This document shows, in pieces, positions 51,818 to 60,707 of a stretch of 64,000 nt of DNA. The DNA is taken from NCBI RefSeq assembly GCF_001224225.1, contig NZ_CUEE01000008.1:1-64000 (forward strand), read 5' to 3'. The stretch comes from Staphylococcus borealis. GTDB taxonomy: Bacteria > Bacillota > Bacilli > Staphylococcales > Staphylococcaceae. The notes beneath the pieces are model-generated. The model searched no databases. It was not told the origin of the DNA and saw nothing but the letters and a program-made list of their open reading frames with translations. The position numbers and the translations under genes are program-made. How positions within the stretch are numbered: position 1 is the stretch's first letter; each line of letters starts with the position of its first letter.

Positions 51818-52819
51818 ATGTCACTTTTCAAAAATTTTTTTATTGCATTATCAAATAGCACATATTTAAATGAAACTGCCAAAAAAGTAGGTCCGAAAAT
51901 GGGTGCTAACAAAGTTGTAGCTGGCAATACGATCGAGCAACTAATTGATACAATCGAGAGACTCAACGATTTAAATATTGCTGTTACAGTAGATAATCTT
52001 GGCGAATTTGTTGGAACGGTTGAAGAAGCAAATCAAGCAAAAAATGAAATTTTAGAAGTTATGCAAGCCATTAAAGATTATAATGTCGATGCACATATGT
52101 CAGTAAAATTAAGTTCACTGGGTGGTGAATTTGATACAGAATTAGCCTATAACAATTTAAGAGAAATATTACTTAAAGCTAATGAATTCAATAATATGCA
52201 TATTAACATTGACACTGAAAAATATGACAGTTTACAACAAATCGTAGAAGTACTAGATCGTCTTAAAGGGGAATTCAGAAACGTTGGTACTGTAATACAA
52301 GCTTATCTTTATGATGCAGTTGATTTAATTGATAAATATCCTAATTTACGCTTAAGATTAGTCAAAGGTGCTTACAAAGAGGATCAACAAATCGCTTATC
52401 AAACTAAAGAAGAAATTGATGAAAATTACATAAAAATCATCGAAAAACGACTTTTAAATGCTAAAAATTTCACTTCTATCGCTACACATGATGACCAAAT
52501 TATTAACCATGTTAAACAATTTGTTAAATTACATAATATCGATAAGGATCAATTCGAATTTCAAATGTTATATGGATTCCGTAGCGAATTAGCTGAAGAA
52601 ATTGCACGACAAGGATACCATTTCACTATTTATGTACCATATGGTAATGACTGGTTCGGTTATTTCATGCGTAGATTAGCTGAGCGTCCACAAAATTTAG
52701 CACTAGCATATCAAGAGTTCGTCTCAACTAAAACATTGAAGCAAATTGGTCTTTTCACTAGTTTAGGACTTGGAGCAGCCTTTATAATTTCAGGTGTAAC
52801 TAAACTTATAAAACGATAA
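51818..52819 (+). CDS. putA: Proline dehydrogenase
   Basis: This FAD enzyme oxidises proline to pyrroline-5-carboxylate and passes electrons to the membrane. The 333-residue monofunctional type has a TIM-barrel with VTVDNLGEFV, HMSVKLSSLGGEFD, INIDTEKYDSLQ, VIQAYLYDAVDL, RLRLVKGAYKE and IATHDDQII. The substrate-binding motif near the C-terminus is YFMRRLAERPQN. A hydrophobic tail helix (~310-328) may touch the membrane. The start at 51818 (MSLFKN) is 7-8 nt after TTGGAGGA; an in-frame ATG five codons earlier lies in the ribosome site. A cre box is upstream. Confidence 0.96.
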   Translation: MSLFKNFFIALSNSTYLNETAKKVGPKMGANKVVAGNTIEQLIDTIERLNDLNIAVTVDNLGEFVGTVEEANQAKNEILEVMQAIKDYNVDAHMSVKLSSLGGEFDTELAYNNLREILLKANEFNNMHINIDTEKYDSLQQIVEVLDRLKGEFRNVGTVIQAYLYDAVDLIDKYPNLRLRLVKGAYKEDQQIAYQTKEEIDENYIKIIEKRLLNAKNFTSIATHDDQIINHVKQFVKLHNIDKDQFEFQMLYGFRSELAEEIARQGYHFTIYVPYGNDWFGYFMRRLAERPQNLALAYQEFVSTKTLKQIGLFTSLGLGAAFIISGVTKLIKR

Positions 52820-53085
52820 GTCCGGGACAAAAATAATATAATGAAGCTATTTTGCAAATTCGCAGTAGCTGACTGAACTGAGAAGGCGCTTAATTCAAGC
52901 TTTTCTCAGTTCTAATCACCCTTGCGGGCGGGGCCCCAACAAAGAGAATTTCATCAAGAAATTCTACAAGCAAAGCAAGCTGGGAGTCGGGGCCCCAGCA
53001 AAGAGAATTTCATCAAGAAATTCTACAAGCAAAGCAAGCTGGGAGTGGACGAAGAATTTAAAAGAATTCTGTCCCACTCCCTATC
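52810..53085. repeat. STAR-type GGGGCCCC element nested in a dispersed hairpin element
   Basis: Two 59-bp tandem units start at 52930 and 52989. Each has GGGGCCCCAACA or GGGGCCCCAGCA followed by AAGAGAATTTCATCAAG-type spacer. GC-rich cores in A/T-rich spacers are the mark of staphylococcal STAR repeats. The units are flanked by sequences matching, inverted, the element at 25335-25480 (GTAGCTGACTGAACTGAGAA on the left, a GTCCCACTCCC hairpin on the right). The whole lies between putA and ribH, convergent genes, and may also serve as their terminator. Confidence 0.75.
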
Positions 53086-53093
53086 ATTTCAAA

Positions 53094-53552
53094 TTAAAAC
53101 TGTTTTAATAAATTAGCCATTTCAATCGCACTCACTGCCGCTTCGGCACCTTTATTTCCTGCTTTAGTACCCGCTCTTTCAACTGCTTGTTCAATACTTT
53201 CTGTTGTTAATACACCAAATATAACTGGTGTATCACTCACGTCATTCGCCTTAGAAACACCTTTAGCTACCTCATTACATACATAATCATAATGAGATGT
53301 TGCGCCTCTTATAACACAACCTAAAGTTATAATTGCGTCATATGCACCTTTTTGGGCAAGTTTTTTTGAGACTAATGGAATCTCAAATGCACCAGGGACA
53401 TATGCAACATCTATATTACTCTCTTCAACACCATGACGTACGAGTGTATCTTTCGCACCATCTAATAGACGATTGGTAATGAAATCATTAAAACGACTTA
53501 CTACAATTGCTACTTTTAAATCTGTTCCTACTAATTTACCTTCAAAGTTCAT
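53094..53552 (-). CDS. ribH: 6,7-dimethyl-8-ribityllumazine synthase
   Basis: RibH joins the ribityl-aminouracil and dihydroxybutanone phosphate to make lumazine, the penultimate riboflavin step. It forms a large oligomeric shell. The 152-residue protein has [16 protein letters not shown], the substrate-binding [30 protein letters not shown] (with the catalytic His of the family) and [16 protein letters not shown]. It is the last gene of ribDE(BA)H, 11 bp after ribBA. Confidence 0.98.
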   Translation of the reverse strand: MNFEGKLVGTDLKVAIVVSRFNDFITNRLLDGAKDTLVRHGVEESNIDVAYVPGAFEIPLVSKKLAQKGAYDAIITLGCVIRGATSHYDYVCNEVAKGVSKANDVSDTPVIFGVLTTESIEQAVERAGTKAGNKGAEAAVSAIEMANLLKQF

Positions 53553-53563
53553 ATTTATTCCTC

Positions 53564-54745
53564 CTAAATTAAATGACCCATTTTGATTTTTTTGGTATTC
53601 ATATACTCATGGTTATATTCAGTTTCTGCCACTATAATTGGTGTACGATCCGCAACTGTAATACCATATTCAGATAAACCTTCAAATTTTTTGGGATTAT
53701 TACTTAACAAGTTCACTTGTTGTACATTAAAATAATTTAATATTTGTGCTGCAATGTGATAATCTCTCAAATCTTCATCAAAACCTAAAGCTAAGTTAGC
53801 TGTTACTGTATCATGACCCTGTTCGATCAATTCATATGCTCTTAGTTTATTTATTAACCCTATCCCTCTACCCTCTTGAGGTAAATAGATAATTAAGCCA
53901 CCATGCGAATGAATATATTTCATTGCCGCTTCTAGTTGTGCACCACAATCGCATCTCTGACTATGGAAGATGTCACCTGTTAAACAAGCAGAGTGAATAC
54001 GTACATTTTCAGTCGCACGTGGTTTACCCTTAGCAAGTACAACAATTTCTTCATTAGTTAATGGTGATTCAAATCCATACATTTCAAAAGAACCGTAATC
54101 TGTTGGCATATTTACCTTTGCTTTCAATTCAACATTAGCGTTTTTATCCTTCTGGTATTTAACTAAATTTTCAATTGTAATCATTTTAAGACCATGACGT
54201 TGTTTAAATGCTTCAAGTTGTTCACCTTTAGCCATAGTGCCATCTTCGTTCATAATTTCGCATATTACACCAGCAGGCTTAGCTTGCGTAAGTTTGGCTA
54301 AATCAACAGCCGCTTCAGTATGACCGGTACGTTCTAATACACCCTTTTCCTTAGCAATGAGTGGAAATAGATGACCAGGTTTATGAAAATCCGACGGTGT
54401 AGATTCAGGATTAATTAAGGCACGTGCCGTTGCCATTCGGTCAAATGCGCTTATGCCAGTTGAAGTTGTTACATGATCAACACTAACTGTGAAATTCGTT
54501 CCAAAGTCATCCGTATTATGGTCAACCATCGTTGTTAGATTTAATCTTTGAGCTATATCTTTACTAATTGGTGCACAAATTAATCCTCTACCTTCTTTTG
54601 CCATAAAATTGATGGTATTATCATTCATCCATTGCGTAACAGCAACCAGGTCACCTTCATTTTCACGATCTTCATCGTCCACTACAATAATACTTTCACC
54701 ACGTTGTAAAGCATTTAGTGCATCTTTTATCTCATCAAATTTCAT
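53564..54745 (-). CDS. ribBA: Bifunctional DHBP synthase / GTP cyclohydrolase II
   Basis: This enzyme makes both riboflavin precursors: 3,4-dihydroxy-2-butanone 4-phosphate from ribulose 5-phosphate and the diaminopyrimidine from GTP. The 393-residue fusion has RibB at ~1-200 ([13 protein letters not shown] with the metal acidic loop, [27 protein letters not shown]). RibA covers ~205-393, with the zinc cysteines in [19 protein letters not shown], then [16 protein letters not shown] and NNPKKFEGL. It lies 15 bp after ribE in the riboswitch-controlled operon. Confidence 0.98.
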   Translation of the reverse strand: MKFDEIKDALNALQRGESIIVVDDEDRENEGDLVAVTQWMNDNTINFMAKEGRGLICAPISKDIAQRLNLTTMVDHNTDDFGTNFTVSVDHVTTSTGISAFDRMATARALINPESTPSDFHKPGHLFPLIAKEKGVLERTGHTEAAVDLAKLTQAKPAGVICEIMNEDGTMAKGEQLEAFKQRHGLKMITIENLVKYQKDKNANVELKAKVNMPTDYGSFEMYGFESPLTNEEIVVLAKGKPRATENVRIHSACLTGDIFHSQRCDCGAQLEAAMKYIHSHGGLIIYLPQEGRGIGLINKLRAYELIEQGHDTVTANLALGFDEDLRDYHIAAQILNYFNVQQVNLLSNNPKKFEGLSEYGITVADRTPIIVAETEYNHEYMNTKKIKMGHLI

Positions 54746-54760
54746 TTAATCTTACGCCTC

Positions 54761-55393
54761 CTAAAATCCAAATGCTTTCAGCTTATCTAATGTAAGTTCT
54801 GATTCATTTCTACTCATCATTCGCTCAACGTATTTGAAAAGAACATCCGTTTCTAGATGAACTGAATCTCCTTTTTGCTTGGAAGATAAAATCGTTGAAC
54901 GTCTCGTTTCAGGTATTAAATGAATATCAAAACTATCATTCCGAAGATCGAAAACAGTTAAGCTTACACCATCTACAGTGATAGAGCCTTGCTTAACCAT
55001 TTGTTTAATAATCCTTGGCGATGCTTTAATCGAAACAATTCTTGAATTAGATGTTTCGTTTACATGCGTAATCACACCTTTATCATCGACGTGACCTAAA
55101 ACGAAATGACCTCCAAAGCGACCATCTCCTGGCATTGCGCGTTCTAAATTCACTTCATCATTTTGCTTAATTTGTGATAAGTATGTTTTATCTTCAGTAC
55201 CTTTAATAACTTGTACCGAAAAATAGTTACTTGTAAAATCAATTACCGTTAGACATGCACCATTCACACTAATAGAATCACCAATGTGCATGTCTTCTAC
55301 AATCGTTTGACAAGCAATATCCAGTGTTCTAACTGATTGATGCGTACGAATATTCTTGACAGTACCAATTTCTTCAACGATACCTGTAAACAT
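54761..55393 (-). CDS. ribE: Riboflavin synthase alpha chain
   Basis: This enzyme dismutates two lumazines into riboflavin and a pyrimidine that is re-used. The 210-residue protein is two copies of the lumazine-binding barrel: MFTGIVEEIGTV and ISVNGACLTV in the first half, GGHFVLGHVD at the join, and ITVDGVSLTVFDL in the second. The C-terminal helix should make the trimer. It follows ribD by 6 bp. Confidence 0.98.
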   Translation of the reverse strand: MFTGIVEEIGTVKNIRTHQSVRTLDIACQTIVEDMHIGDSISVNGACLTVIDFTSNYFSVQVIKGTEDKTYLSQIKQNDEVNLERAMPGDGRFGGHFVLGHVDDKGVITHVNETSNSRIVSIKASPRIIKQMVKQGSITVDGVSLTVFDLRNDSFDIHLIPETRRSTILSSKQKGDSVHLETDVLFKYVERMMSRNESELTLDKLKAFGF

Positions 55394-55399
55394 GAATTG

Positions 55400-56443
55400 T
55401 CACTTCTTTCGCAAGATCATTTTTAAGTTTTGATTAATTAACTCAGTAGAAATAATTTCAAATTGCGTGGCGTGGTTTAAATCAATGACATCATTTGTTT
55501 GATAGAATTGATTTTTCCCAGAACCACCTATTATTTTCGGGGCGTAATAAATAATAAGTTGATCGATAAAATGTGTTTGGAGAAATTCCGAAGTTACACG
55601 AGGTCCAGCTTCTATTAATAGCTTACCAATACCTCGCTTATAAATATCTTTTAAAATATCTTTTAATTTACATTCAGTTAAATAGATAATTTTGACATTT
55701 GCATTTGGACTTTTAAGATGCTCATTTTCTGTGTATATCCAAACTTCGCTTGAAGAATCTTGGAACAATTGCTTTGTAAAGTCAATGTTGCCACTTCTTG
55801 ATAAAACGATTCGAATAGGATGTTTACCGTTTGGAATACGCGTCGTATATTGGGGATTGTCAGCGTTAATTGTGCCATTACCCGTTAATACAGCATCATG
55901 CGTATGTCTTAAATGATAAACATCTTGTTTCACATCTGAATTTGTAATCCATTTGCTTTGACCCATATCAGTAGCCTGTTTACCATCTAATGATACAGAC
56001 ACTTTCATCGTGATTTCAGGTAATTGTTCTGACTTAGCTTTGAAAAAGTCACGATACAACGCAGCTGCATCTTCAGTGTATTGATATTCAACTTCGATGC
56101 CAGCTTGTTCTAATATTGCATCCCCTTCAGAAGGTAATGTTGTATCTTTAACAGCGTAAACAACTTTACTTAGTCCAAATTCTATAATTTTATTCACACA
56201 TGGTGGTGTTGAGCCAAAGTGCGTACAAGGTTCTAACGAAATGTAAATCGTTCCACCTTTTGCATTTTCTCCAGCCATATCAAGTGCTTGTACTTCCGCG
56301 TGTTTATCACCTTGTTTAAGATGTGCACCCAGTCCGACAATTCTGCCGTTCTTGACTACGACAGCACCCACTGGCGGGTTAACACCCGTTTGACCTTCAA
56401 CCATTTGTGCGAGTTGTATTGCATAATTCATAAAATAACTCAA
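55400..56443 (-). CDS. ribD: Bifunctional riboflavin deaminase/reductase
   Basis: RibD deaminates the GTP-derived pyrimidine and then reduces its ribose with NADPH. In the 347-residue protein the deaminase domain (~1-145) shows the zinc ligands in KHAEVQALDMAG and SLEPCTHFGSTPPC. The reductase domain (~148-347) has VSLDGKQATDMGQSKWI, DAVLTGNGTINADNPQYT and LLIEAGPRVTSEFL. The start is TTG at 56443, 5 nt after GAGGTG; an ATG four codons later is possible. First gene of the operon, behind an FMN riboswitch. Confidence 0.97.
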   Translation of the reverse strand: MSYFMNYAIQLAQMVEGQTGVNPPVGAVVVKNGRIVGLGAHLKQGDKHAEVQALDMAGENAKGGTIYISLEPCTHFGSTPPCVNKIIEFGLSKVVYAVKDTTLPSEGDAILEQAGIEVEYQYTEDAAALYRDFFKAKSEQLPEITMKVSVSLDGKQATDMGQSKWITNSDVKQDVYHLRHTHDAVLTGNGTINADNPQYTTRIPNGKHPIRIVLSRSGNIDFTKQLFQDSSSEVWIYTENEHLKSPNANVKIIYLTECKLKDILKDIYKRGIGKLLIEAGPRVTSEFLQTHFIDQLIIYYAPKIIGGSGKNQFYQTNDVIDLNHATQFEIISTELINQNLKMILRKK

Positions 56444-56462
56444 TTCATCACCTCAAAATAAA

Positions 56463-56503
56463 AATTCCCTATACCAATAAAACAATTACAGGCATAGGGA
56501 AAT
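56463..56503 (-). terminator. Attenuator terminator of the FMN riboswitch
   Basis: The arms TTTCCCTATGCC and GGTATAGGGAA are followed by TTTTTATTTTG on the minus strand, between the aptamer and ribD. FMN binding should favour this hairpin. Confidence 0.85.
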
Positions 56504-56587
56504 TAAATATATGTTCAAATAAGCTTACAACATTTCTTAAATGTGTATGCTAAATAAGCGTCATTATAACTTAAATTGACGTCTCGA

Positions 56588-56724
56588 TTCTTTCTCCCAT
56601 CCAGACTTTCACTGTCGGCTCTAGACTTTCACTAGATCAGCCATCAAAGTAGTTAACCATATACTTTGACAGGTCGCAGGCTTAATTTACTGCCGGTTGG
56701 GAATTGCACCCCGCCCCGAAAGAA
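56588..56724 (-). promoter_or_regulatory. FMN (RFN) riboswitch
   Basis: The minus-strand RNA starts TCGGGGCGGGGTGCAATTCC, continues with CCGGCAGT and GCCTGCGACC, has a variable stem built on CAAAGTA/TACTTTG, then AGCCGACAGTG and ends CTGGATGGGAGAAAG. These are the conserved blocks of the RFN element in order. FMN binding in the nascent RNA lowers rib operon expression through the downstream terminator. Confidence 0.97.
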
Positions 56725-56880
56725 TTCATATGAAATTGTGATTATTAGAGTTAATGTAGTTTGATTACTACACTAATCATCATACGCTTATTGTTTAAAA
56801 ATTACAAATCGTCTACGCTATCTAATATTAAACAGTGTAACCATTGATGCAATTTAGTCATTTAAGTGTAAACATGCACT

Positions 56881-58371
56881 TTAAGCATCGACGTGATCAA
56901 ACTTACTTTGATTGTCGTACATATAGTTGACAGAACTTACTGCTTGATCAACAATCATCTTCACACCATTTCTTAACTTGTTAACACCGTTCGTCACTTG
57001 TCCAATGGCAATCATATTATTTAATGTTCCATATCTTGGGCTAATGACTTGATTCGTTTCTGGAATAATTTGAATACCGCCCATTGGGTGCGGCTGAACG
57101 ATTTGTCTATTTTGAAGGTTCAGTATAAGCTGATCTTCGTCATCTAAATCTGACAAATGTGTTTTGGATCCAGTTGAATTGATTATGACATCGTATGGTT
57201 TAGGTTGTCGCTCATCTTTAAATGTTAATAAATAACCGTCATCTGTATGTTTAATATCCTCTAATCCTCTTTTAATAATAAGTGATTGATTACGTATAAG
57301 TTTAATAATTAATTCTGCTGTACGTGGTGGCATTGGATTTGAATTTAATTGAATATGTTTTGAAAATCGCTTATCAAAGGCTTGCTGATCTTCTCGACTG
57401 AAACTATTCCATATCCAATTCAAATTCTCTTTAACATTTTCAATCAAACTTTGAAATACTCCAATTTCATTTGCACGTTCGAGATCATATTGTAAATCTT
57501 TAATTGTATTACCAGTACGTCTATGTATTAATTTATCTAACTGTATATTACGGTCTTTACATTCTTGTTGAAATAATTCAAAAGCGATTTCTAATGGAAC
57601 ATTTCCAAAATGTTTTCCTTTTAGCTCATTAAACTTTTGTTTAGTTAAATATTTGAATTCAATATCAACCATATTCCCTCTTACACTTGGCAGATGTGCT
57701 GAACGACTTGTCATAGTAATTGGCAACTTAGGGTGATGTGTAGCGACATATCTAACAACATCTAAACTAGCTAATCCAGTTCCAATTATGGCTATATCAT
57801 CTGATTCTGAAACTTCATCCAATGTATTATATGTAGGATAAGGTGTTTGAATATATCCTTTTTTACCTTTTAATTGATACGGATCATGATAAGCGAAAGT
57901 ACCTGTCGTTAAGAAGATATAGTCGTATTCTTTCCATTCACTCATATCTTCTGATGTACATACATAATATTTTAATGTCGTCTCATCTATTTCTGAATTT
58001 GTAAAAATTTCACGAACTGGACGCTTGATAACCGAAAGATTATCAAATAATAGGTCAAAGTTAGATAGATAAGATTTCATATAATGACCAAACACAAATC
58101 GAGGTAAGTACTTAGGATTATCAAATTTAAACTCTGATTGTTCTTGATACCAATTCCAGAATTCTTCATCATCATCTAAATTTAAACTCATCTGCTTTGT
58201 TGGCAAATTGATGAGTAACTGACTACTGTCATTTTGAAATGGCACACCTTGTCCCATATTCTTTTCATTATCATAGACATCTACCTCTAAATATTTAAAT
58301 GCTTCATTTTTGACTAACTGTCTTAAAACACTCACACCAGCCGTACCCATTCCAATTATAGCTACACGCAT
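56881..58371 (-). CDS. FAD/NAD(P)-binding protein (NAD_binding_9-like)
   Basis: The 496-residue protein has two dinucleotide loops: VAIIGMGTAGVSVLRQL at the N-terminus and IAIIGTGLASLDVVRYV at about 195. The latter layout fits the FAD/NAD(P)-binding PF13454-like group. INLPTKQMSLNLDDDEEFW is characteristic of this group. INSTGSKTHL and GMIAIGQVTNG-like segments in the C-terminal part complete the FAD site. The substrate is unknown. Being next to the rib operon is suggestive but not evidence of a flavin task. No operon partner on its strand. Confidence 0.82.
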   Translation of the reverse strand: MRVAIIGMGTAGVSVLRQLVKNEAFKYLEVDVYDNEKNMGQGVPFQNDSSQLLINLPTKQMSLNLDDDEEFWNWYQEQSEFKFDNPKYLPRFVFGHYMKSYLSNFDLLFDNLSVIKRPVREIFTNSEIDETTLKYYVCTSEDMSEWKEYDYIFLTTGTFAYHDPYQLKGKKGYIQTPYPTYNTLDEVSESDDIAIIGTGLASLDVVRYVATHHPKLPITMTSRSAHLPSVRGNMVDIEFKYLTKQKFNELKGKHFGNVPLEIAFELFQQECKDRNIQLDKLIHRRTGNTIKDLQYDLERANEIGVFQSLIENVKENLNWIWNSFSREDQQAFDKRFSKHIQLNSNPMPPRTAELIIKLIRNQSLIIKRGLEDIKHTDDGYLLTFKDERQPKPYDVIINSTGSKTHLSDLDDEDQLILNLQNRQIVQPHPMGGIQIIPETNQVISPRYGTLNNMIAIGQVTNGVNKLRNGVKMIVDQAVSSVNYMYDNQSKFDHVDA

Positions 58372-58531
58372 ATATCATCATCCTTCTTTATTACTCTAAA
58401 AAGACTTTTTAATATATCTATTATATCAATATCATAAATCGCTTAAAATAATTTATACTTATATGTTATTATCATCATTTTTCTTTTAGCTCAGCAATTA
58501 TGGTAGTATTAAGTTATTGAGGTGAACAAAA

Positions 58532-58609
58532 ATGAAATTTATTTTAAAAGTTTTTGTCGTAATGATTATAGCCTTTAGTTGGTTAACTAAGAAAAATAAA
58601 GCAGAATAA
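58532..58609 (+). CDS. 25-residue membrane micropeptide
   Basis: A short ORF runs from the ATG at 58532, 5 nt after GAGGTGAAC, to TAA at 58607-58609. The peptide begins MKFILKVFVVMII, is hydrophobic through residue ~19 and ends with a basic KKNKAE tail. It lies alone in the 321-bp gap between two minus-strand genes and is followed by a strong hairpin (58631-58678). Size and shape resemble staphylococcal small membrane peptides, including type I toxins and phenol-soluble-modulin-like peptides. Nothing proves expression. Confidence 0.5.
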   Translation: MKFILKVFVVMIIAFSWLTKKNKAE

Positions 58610-58630
58610 ATAAATCTATTTTTTATCCTA

Positions 58631-58678
58631 AAAAGCCAACGTCAACACTTATTCACACAAGTGTCGACGTTGGCTTTT
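58631..58678. terminator. Terminator between the micropeptide and sagB
   Basis: A 20-bp stem (58631-58650 with 58659-58678) has a single odd pair, which is G-U in minus-strand RNA and A-C in plus-strand RNA. It therefore best fits sagB but could serve both. A T run flanks it on each side. Confidence 0.8.
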
Positions 58679-58692
58679 ACTATATAATAACT

Positions 58693-59544
58693 TTATTTTT
58701 GATGTTTATTGTCATCTTTGTATACGTATAATTTGAAATATTTACCTTCAGTTTTCATTTCTTTATAAAAATCAGCAATGATTTCAGCATTACTTTCTGC
58801 CCATTTTATATCAGTAGCATATTGATGCTCACCTGGATTCTTAGGATTCCATCTCATACTGTAGAGCGTATTTTGATCTTCGTGAGATAGGAAATGTTGG
58901 TGAATAAAGTCGGCGCCACCTTTGATTGCTTTTTCAGGTGTGTCCCAACCATGTTTTTTAGCGTACTCTGAACCCGTTTTAATTGGATCACTATCTAACG
59001 CGCCTACACCGTAGAAGTTATAATACTTCTTACCGTCAATTTCTACCCCGTTGGCTAATTCACTTTTAACTGAACCTGTTTCTAATAAAGCATGTGAAAT
59101 TAAATATACTTCGTTAACATGCTTCTCTTTGGCAGCACTAATGAAAGCGTCAGTATGTTTCAATAACATTGGTCGGTCGAATAACATACGTTTAATACGA
59201 TTTTCATCAATGCCTTGATATTTAGATAAATCTAAAAATTGATACTTTTGTTTGTCATCATCAATGAACTTACTACTGTCCATTGCAGCTTTTATTTCAC
59301 TATCTGAAGCATCTCTCCAAGCAGTATTATTCTTGTTAGAGACTTGTTGACTTGTGTAATTATCAATTTGTTTATTCGCAGCTTTATTTAATGTTACATC
59401 TAAATGTTCTACGCGTTCTTCTTCATTAACATGCTTAAAGAATATTTGATCTGAAATCATATTAAAGAATATAAAACCTGCTGCAACTAAAACAATCAAT
59501 AACCCCACTAGGCTAATAATTGAGCCTTTTTTGTGCTTCGTCAT
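58693..59544 (-). CDS. sagB: Membrane-anchored glucosaminidase SagB
   Basis: SagB is a GH73-type N-acetylglucosaminidase that cuts newly made glycan strands to their mature length in S. aureus. The 283-residue protein has an N-terminal membrane anchor (residues ~8-29) and an extracellular stalk. The catalytic domain shows LISHALLETGSVKSELANG with the general-acid Glu, VDGKKYYNFYGVGALD-like sequence, and AEKAIKGGADFIHQHFLS-like helices. ATG 59544 follows AGAGGTG by 5 nt; a GTG two codons earlier overlaps the site. Gene and length (S. aureus SagB ~284) agree. Confidence 0.9.
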   Translation of the reverse strand: MTKHKKGSIISLVGLLIVLVAAGFIFFNMISDQIFFKHVNEEERVEHLDVTLNKAANKQIDNYTSQQVSNKNNTAWRDASDSEIKAAMDSSKFIDDDKQKYQFLDLSKYQGIDENRIKRMLFDRPMLLKHTDAFISAAKEKHVNEVYLISHALLETGSVKSELANGVEIDGKKYYNFYGVGALDSDPIKTGSEYAKKHGWDTPEKAIKGGADFIHQHFLSHEDQNTLYSMRWNPKNPGEHQYATDIKWAESNAEIIADFYKEMKTEGKYFKLYVYKDDNKHQK

Positions 59545-59750
59545 ATTCACACCTCTTAGGTCAATGTTGTTTTTATTTAAAATCTATTATGATAATAAAG
59601 TTTAACATTATTAATTCTTATAAACAATTTTATACTTGCAATGTTACATATTCATAAAATAAAAGTAATCAAAATGAAACTTTGCAAAATAAAAAGTAAT
59701 GAAACATATATAATTTCATTACTTGATTCTCACCAGCAATACTTTATCTA

Positions 59751-59972
59751 TCAATTATCTTTACGATAATCCATCATAATAAAACTCGCTGCTTGAGATC
59801 TATTCTTGTAATAATATTGATTTAAATCAACTGTTCCTTCTATTTCACCATCTCGATACATCATTTCATTTGTAAAATTATTTATCATTACAAATTCAGA
59901 ACGATCTCTAATAATGTCTAAATCATCATTTCTTGCGAAGAAATGCTCAAGATTTAAATGTGCGTAATCCAA
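59751..59972 (-). CDS. Small hypothetical protein (73 residues)
   Basis: This soluble, charged protein starts MDYAHLNLEHFFARNDDLD-like. No domain was recognised. The best start is TTG (59970-59972), 7 nt after GGGAGG; an ATG at 59987 overlaps that ribosome site. It is rich in Asp, Asn and Tyr and has no membrane segment. It sits between sagB and the divergent sigS, so it could share the sigS promoter region, but no role is visible. The intact frame and good ribosome site support a real gene. Confidence 0.65.
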   Translation of the reverse strand: MDYAHLNLEHFFARNDDLDIIRDRSEFVMINNFTNEMMYRDGEIEGTVDLNQYYYKNRSQAASFIMMDYRKDN

Positions 59973-60229
59973 CTTTATACCTCCCATGTTACAAATTGAC
60001 TAAAATTTAAATATATTGATGAATGTAAGGTATGTCCATAATGATTTTGTCGTATTGCTAAGTTACATGCGCCTTTAGACATGATTTTACAGTTTATAGT
60101 TAATCTATGCTTACTATTTAACACCCTTTTGTTAAATTACGCAAATGATAATTTAAATAAATTACTTTAAATTTTATATATCCGGAAATTTCATTTAAGT
60201 ACTTAAATTAGGAGCGAATCTCTGAAGTA

Positions 60230-60706
60230 TTGAATTTTAATGACATATATCATAAACATCATAAAATAATTCACTATTTGTTAAAGCATTATAACGTCAA
60301 GTATAATTATGATGAATTTTATCAATTATTACTCATAAAACTGTGGCAATTATCTAAGAATTACAATGATAATTCAAATGTAAGTTTATCCTCGTTTCTC
60401 TACCAACGACTCAATTTTTATTTAATTGATTTATTTAGAAAAGAAAGTTTAAAACCTGACATGGTTGACGTTGACACCTCAACCTCTCCACACCTTATCT
60501 CCGCTTCAATAGAAACATCAATCTTTAATTATAATGATATGACGCAATTGTTAAATCCTAGAGAACTTGAATGGTATAACTATTTCATTCAAGGTTATAA
60601 ACAGTTTGAAATTGCCGAATTAATGCATGTGTCTTTATCTAGTATTAAAAACTATAAAACTTCTTCTATAAAAAAACTCAACAACTATTATGTCAAAGGT
60701 GAGTAA
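60230..60706 (+). CDS. sigS: ECF-type sigma factor SigS
   Basis: SigS is the alternative sigma factor of staphylococci linked to stress and virulence. This 158-residue product keeps region 2 (YDEFYQLLLIKLWQLS, then LSSFLYQRLNFYLIDLFRKESL) and region 4 (LNPRELEWYNYFIQGYKQFEIAELMHVSLSSIKNYKTSSIKKL). Similarity to S. aureus SigS, from memory, is clear in regions 2 and 4 and weak in the linker. The start is TTG at 60230, 15 nt after AGGAG, an unusually poor arrangement; weak translation or another start is possible. It overlaps the control signals of the next gene: the ribosome site of the ComK-like gene lies in its last codons. Confidence 0.85.
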   Translation: MNFNDIYHKHHKIIHYLLKHYNVKYNYDEFYQLLLIKLWQLSKNYNDNSNVSLSSFLYQRLNFYLIDLFRKESLKPDMVDVDTSTSPHLISASIETSIFNYNDMTQLLNPRELEWYNYFIQGYKQFEIAELMHVSLSSIKNYKTSSIKKLNNYYVKGE

Positions 60707-60707
60707 T

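Larger units (their letters stand above)
56444..56880 (-). other. Leader of the riboflavin operon
   Basis: This 437-bp region holds, in transcription order, the promoter region (about 56740-56880), the FMN aptamer, and a terminator hairpin just before the ribD ribosome site. No ORF is credible. Confidence 0.8.

Noticed and set aside
52922..53116. 64-codon plus-strand ORF across the STAR repeat
   Set aside because: The protein is just the translated 59-bp repeat. It has no ribosome site and runs into antisense ribH.
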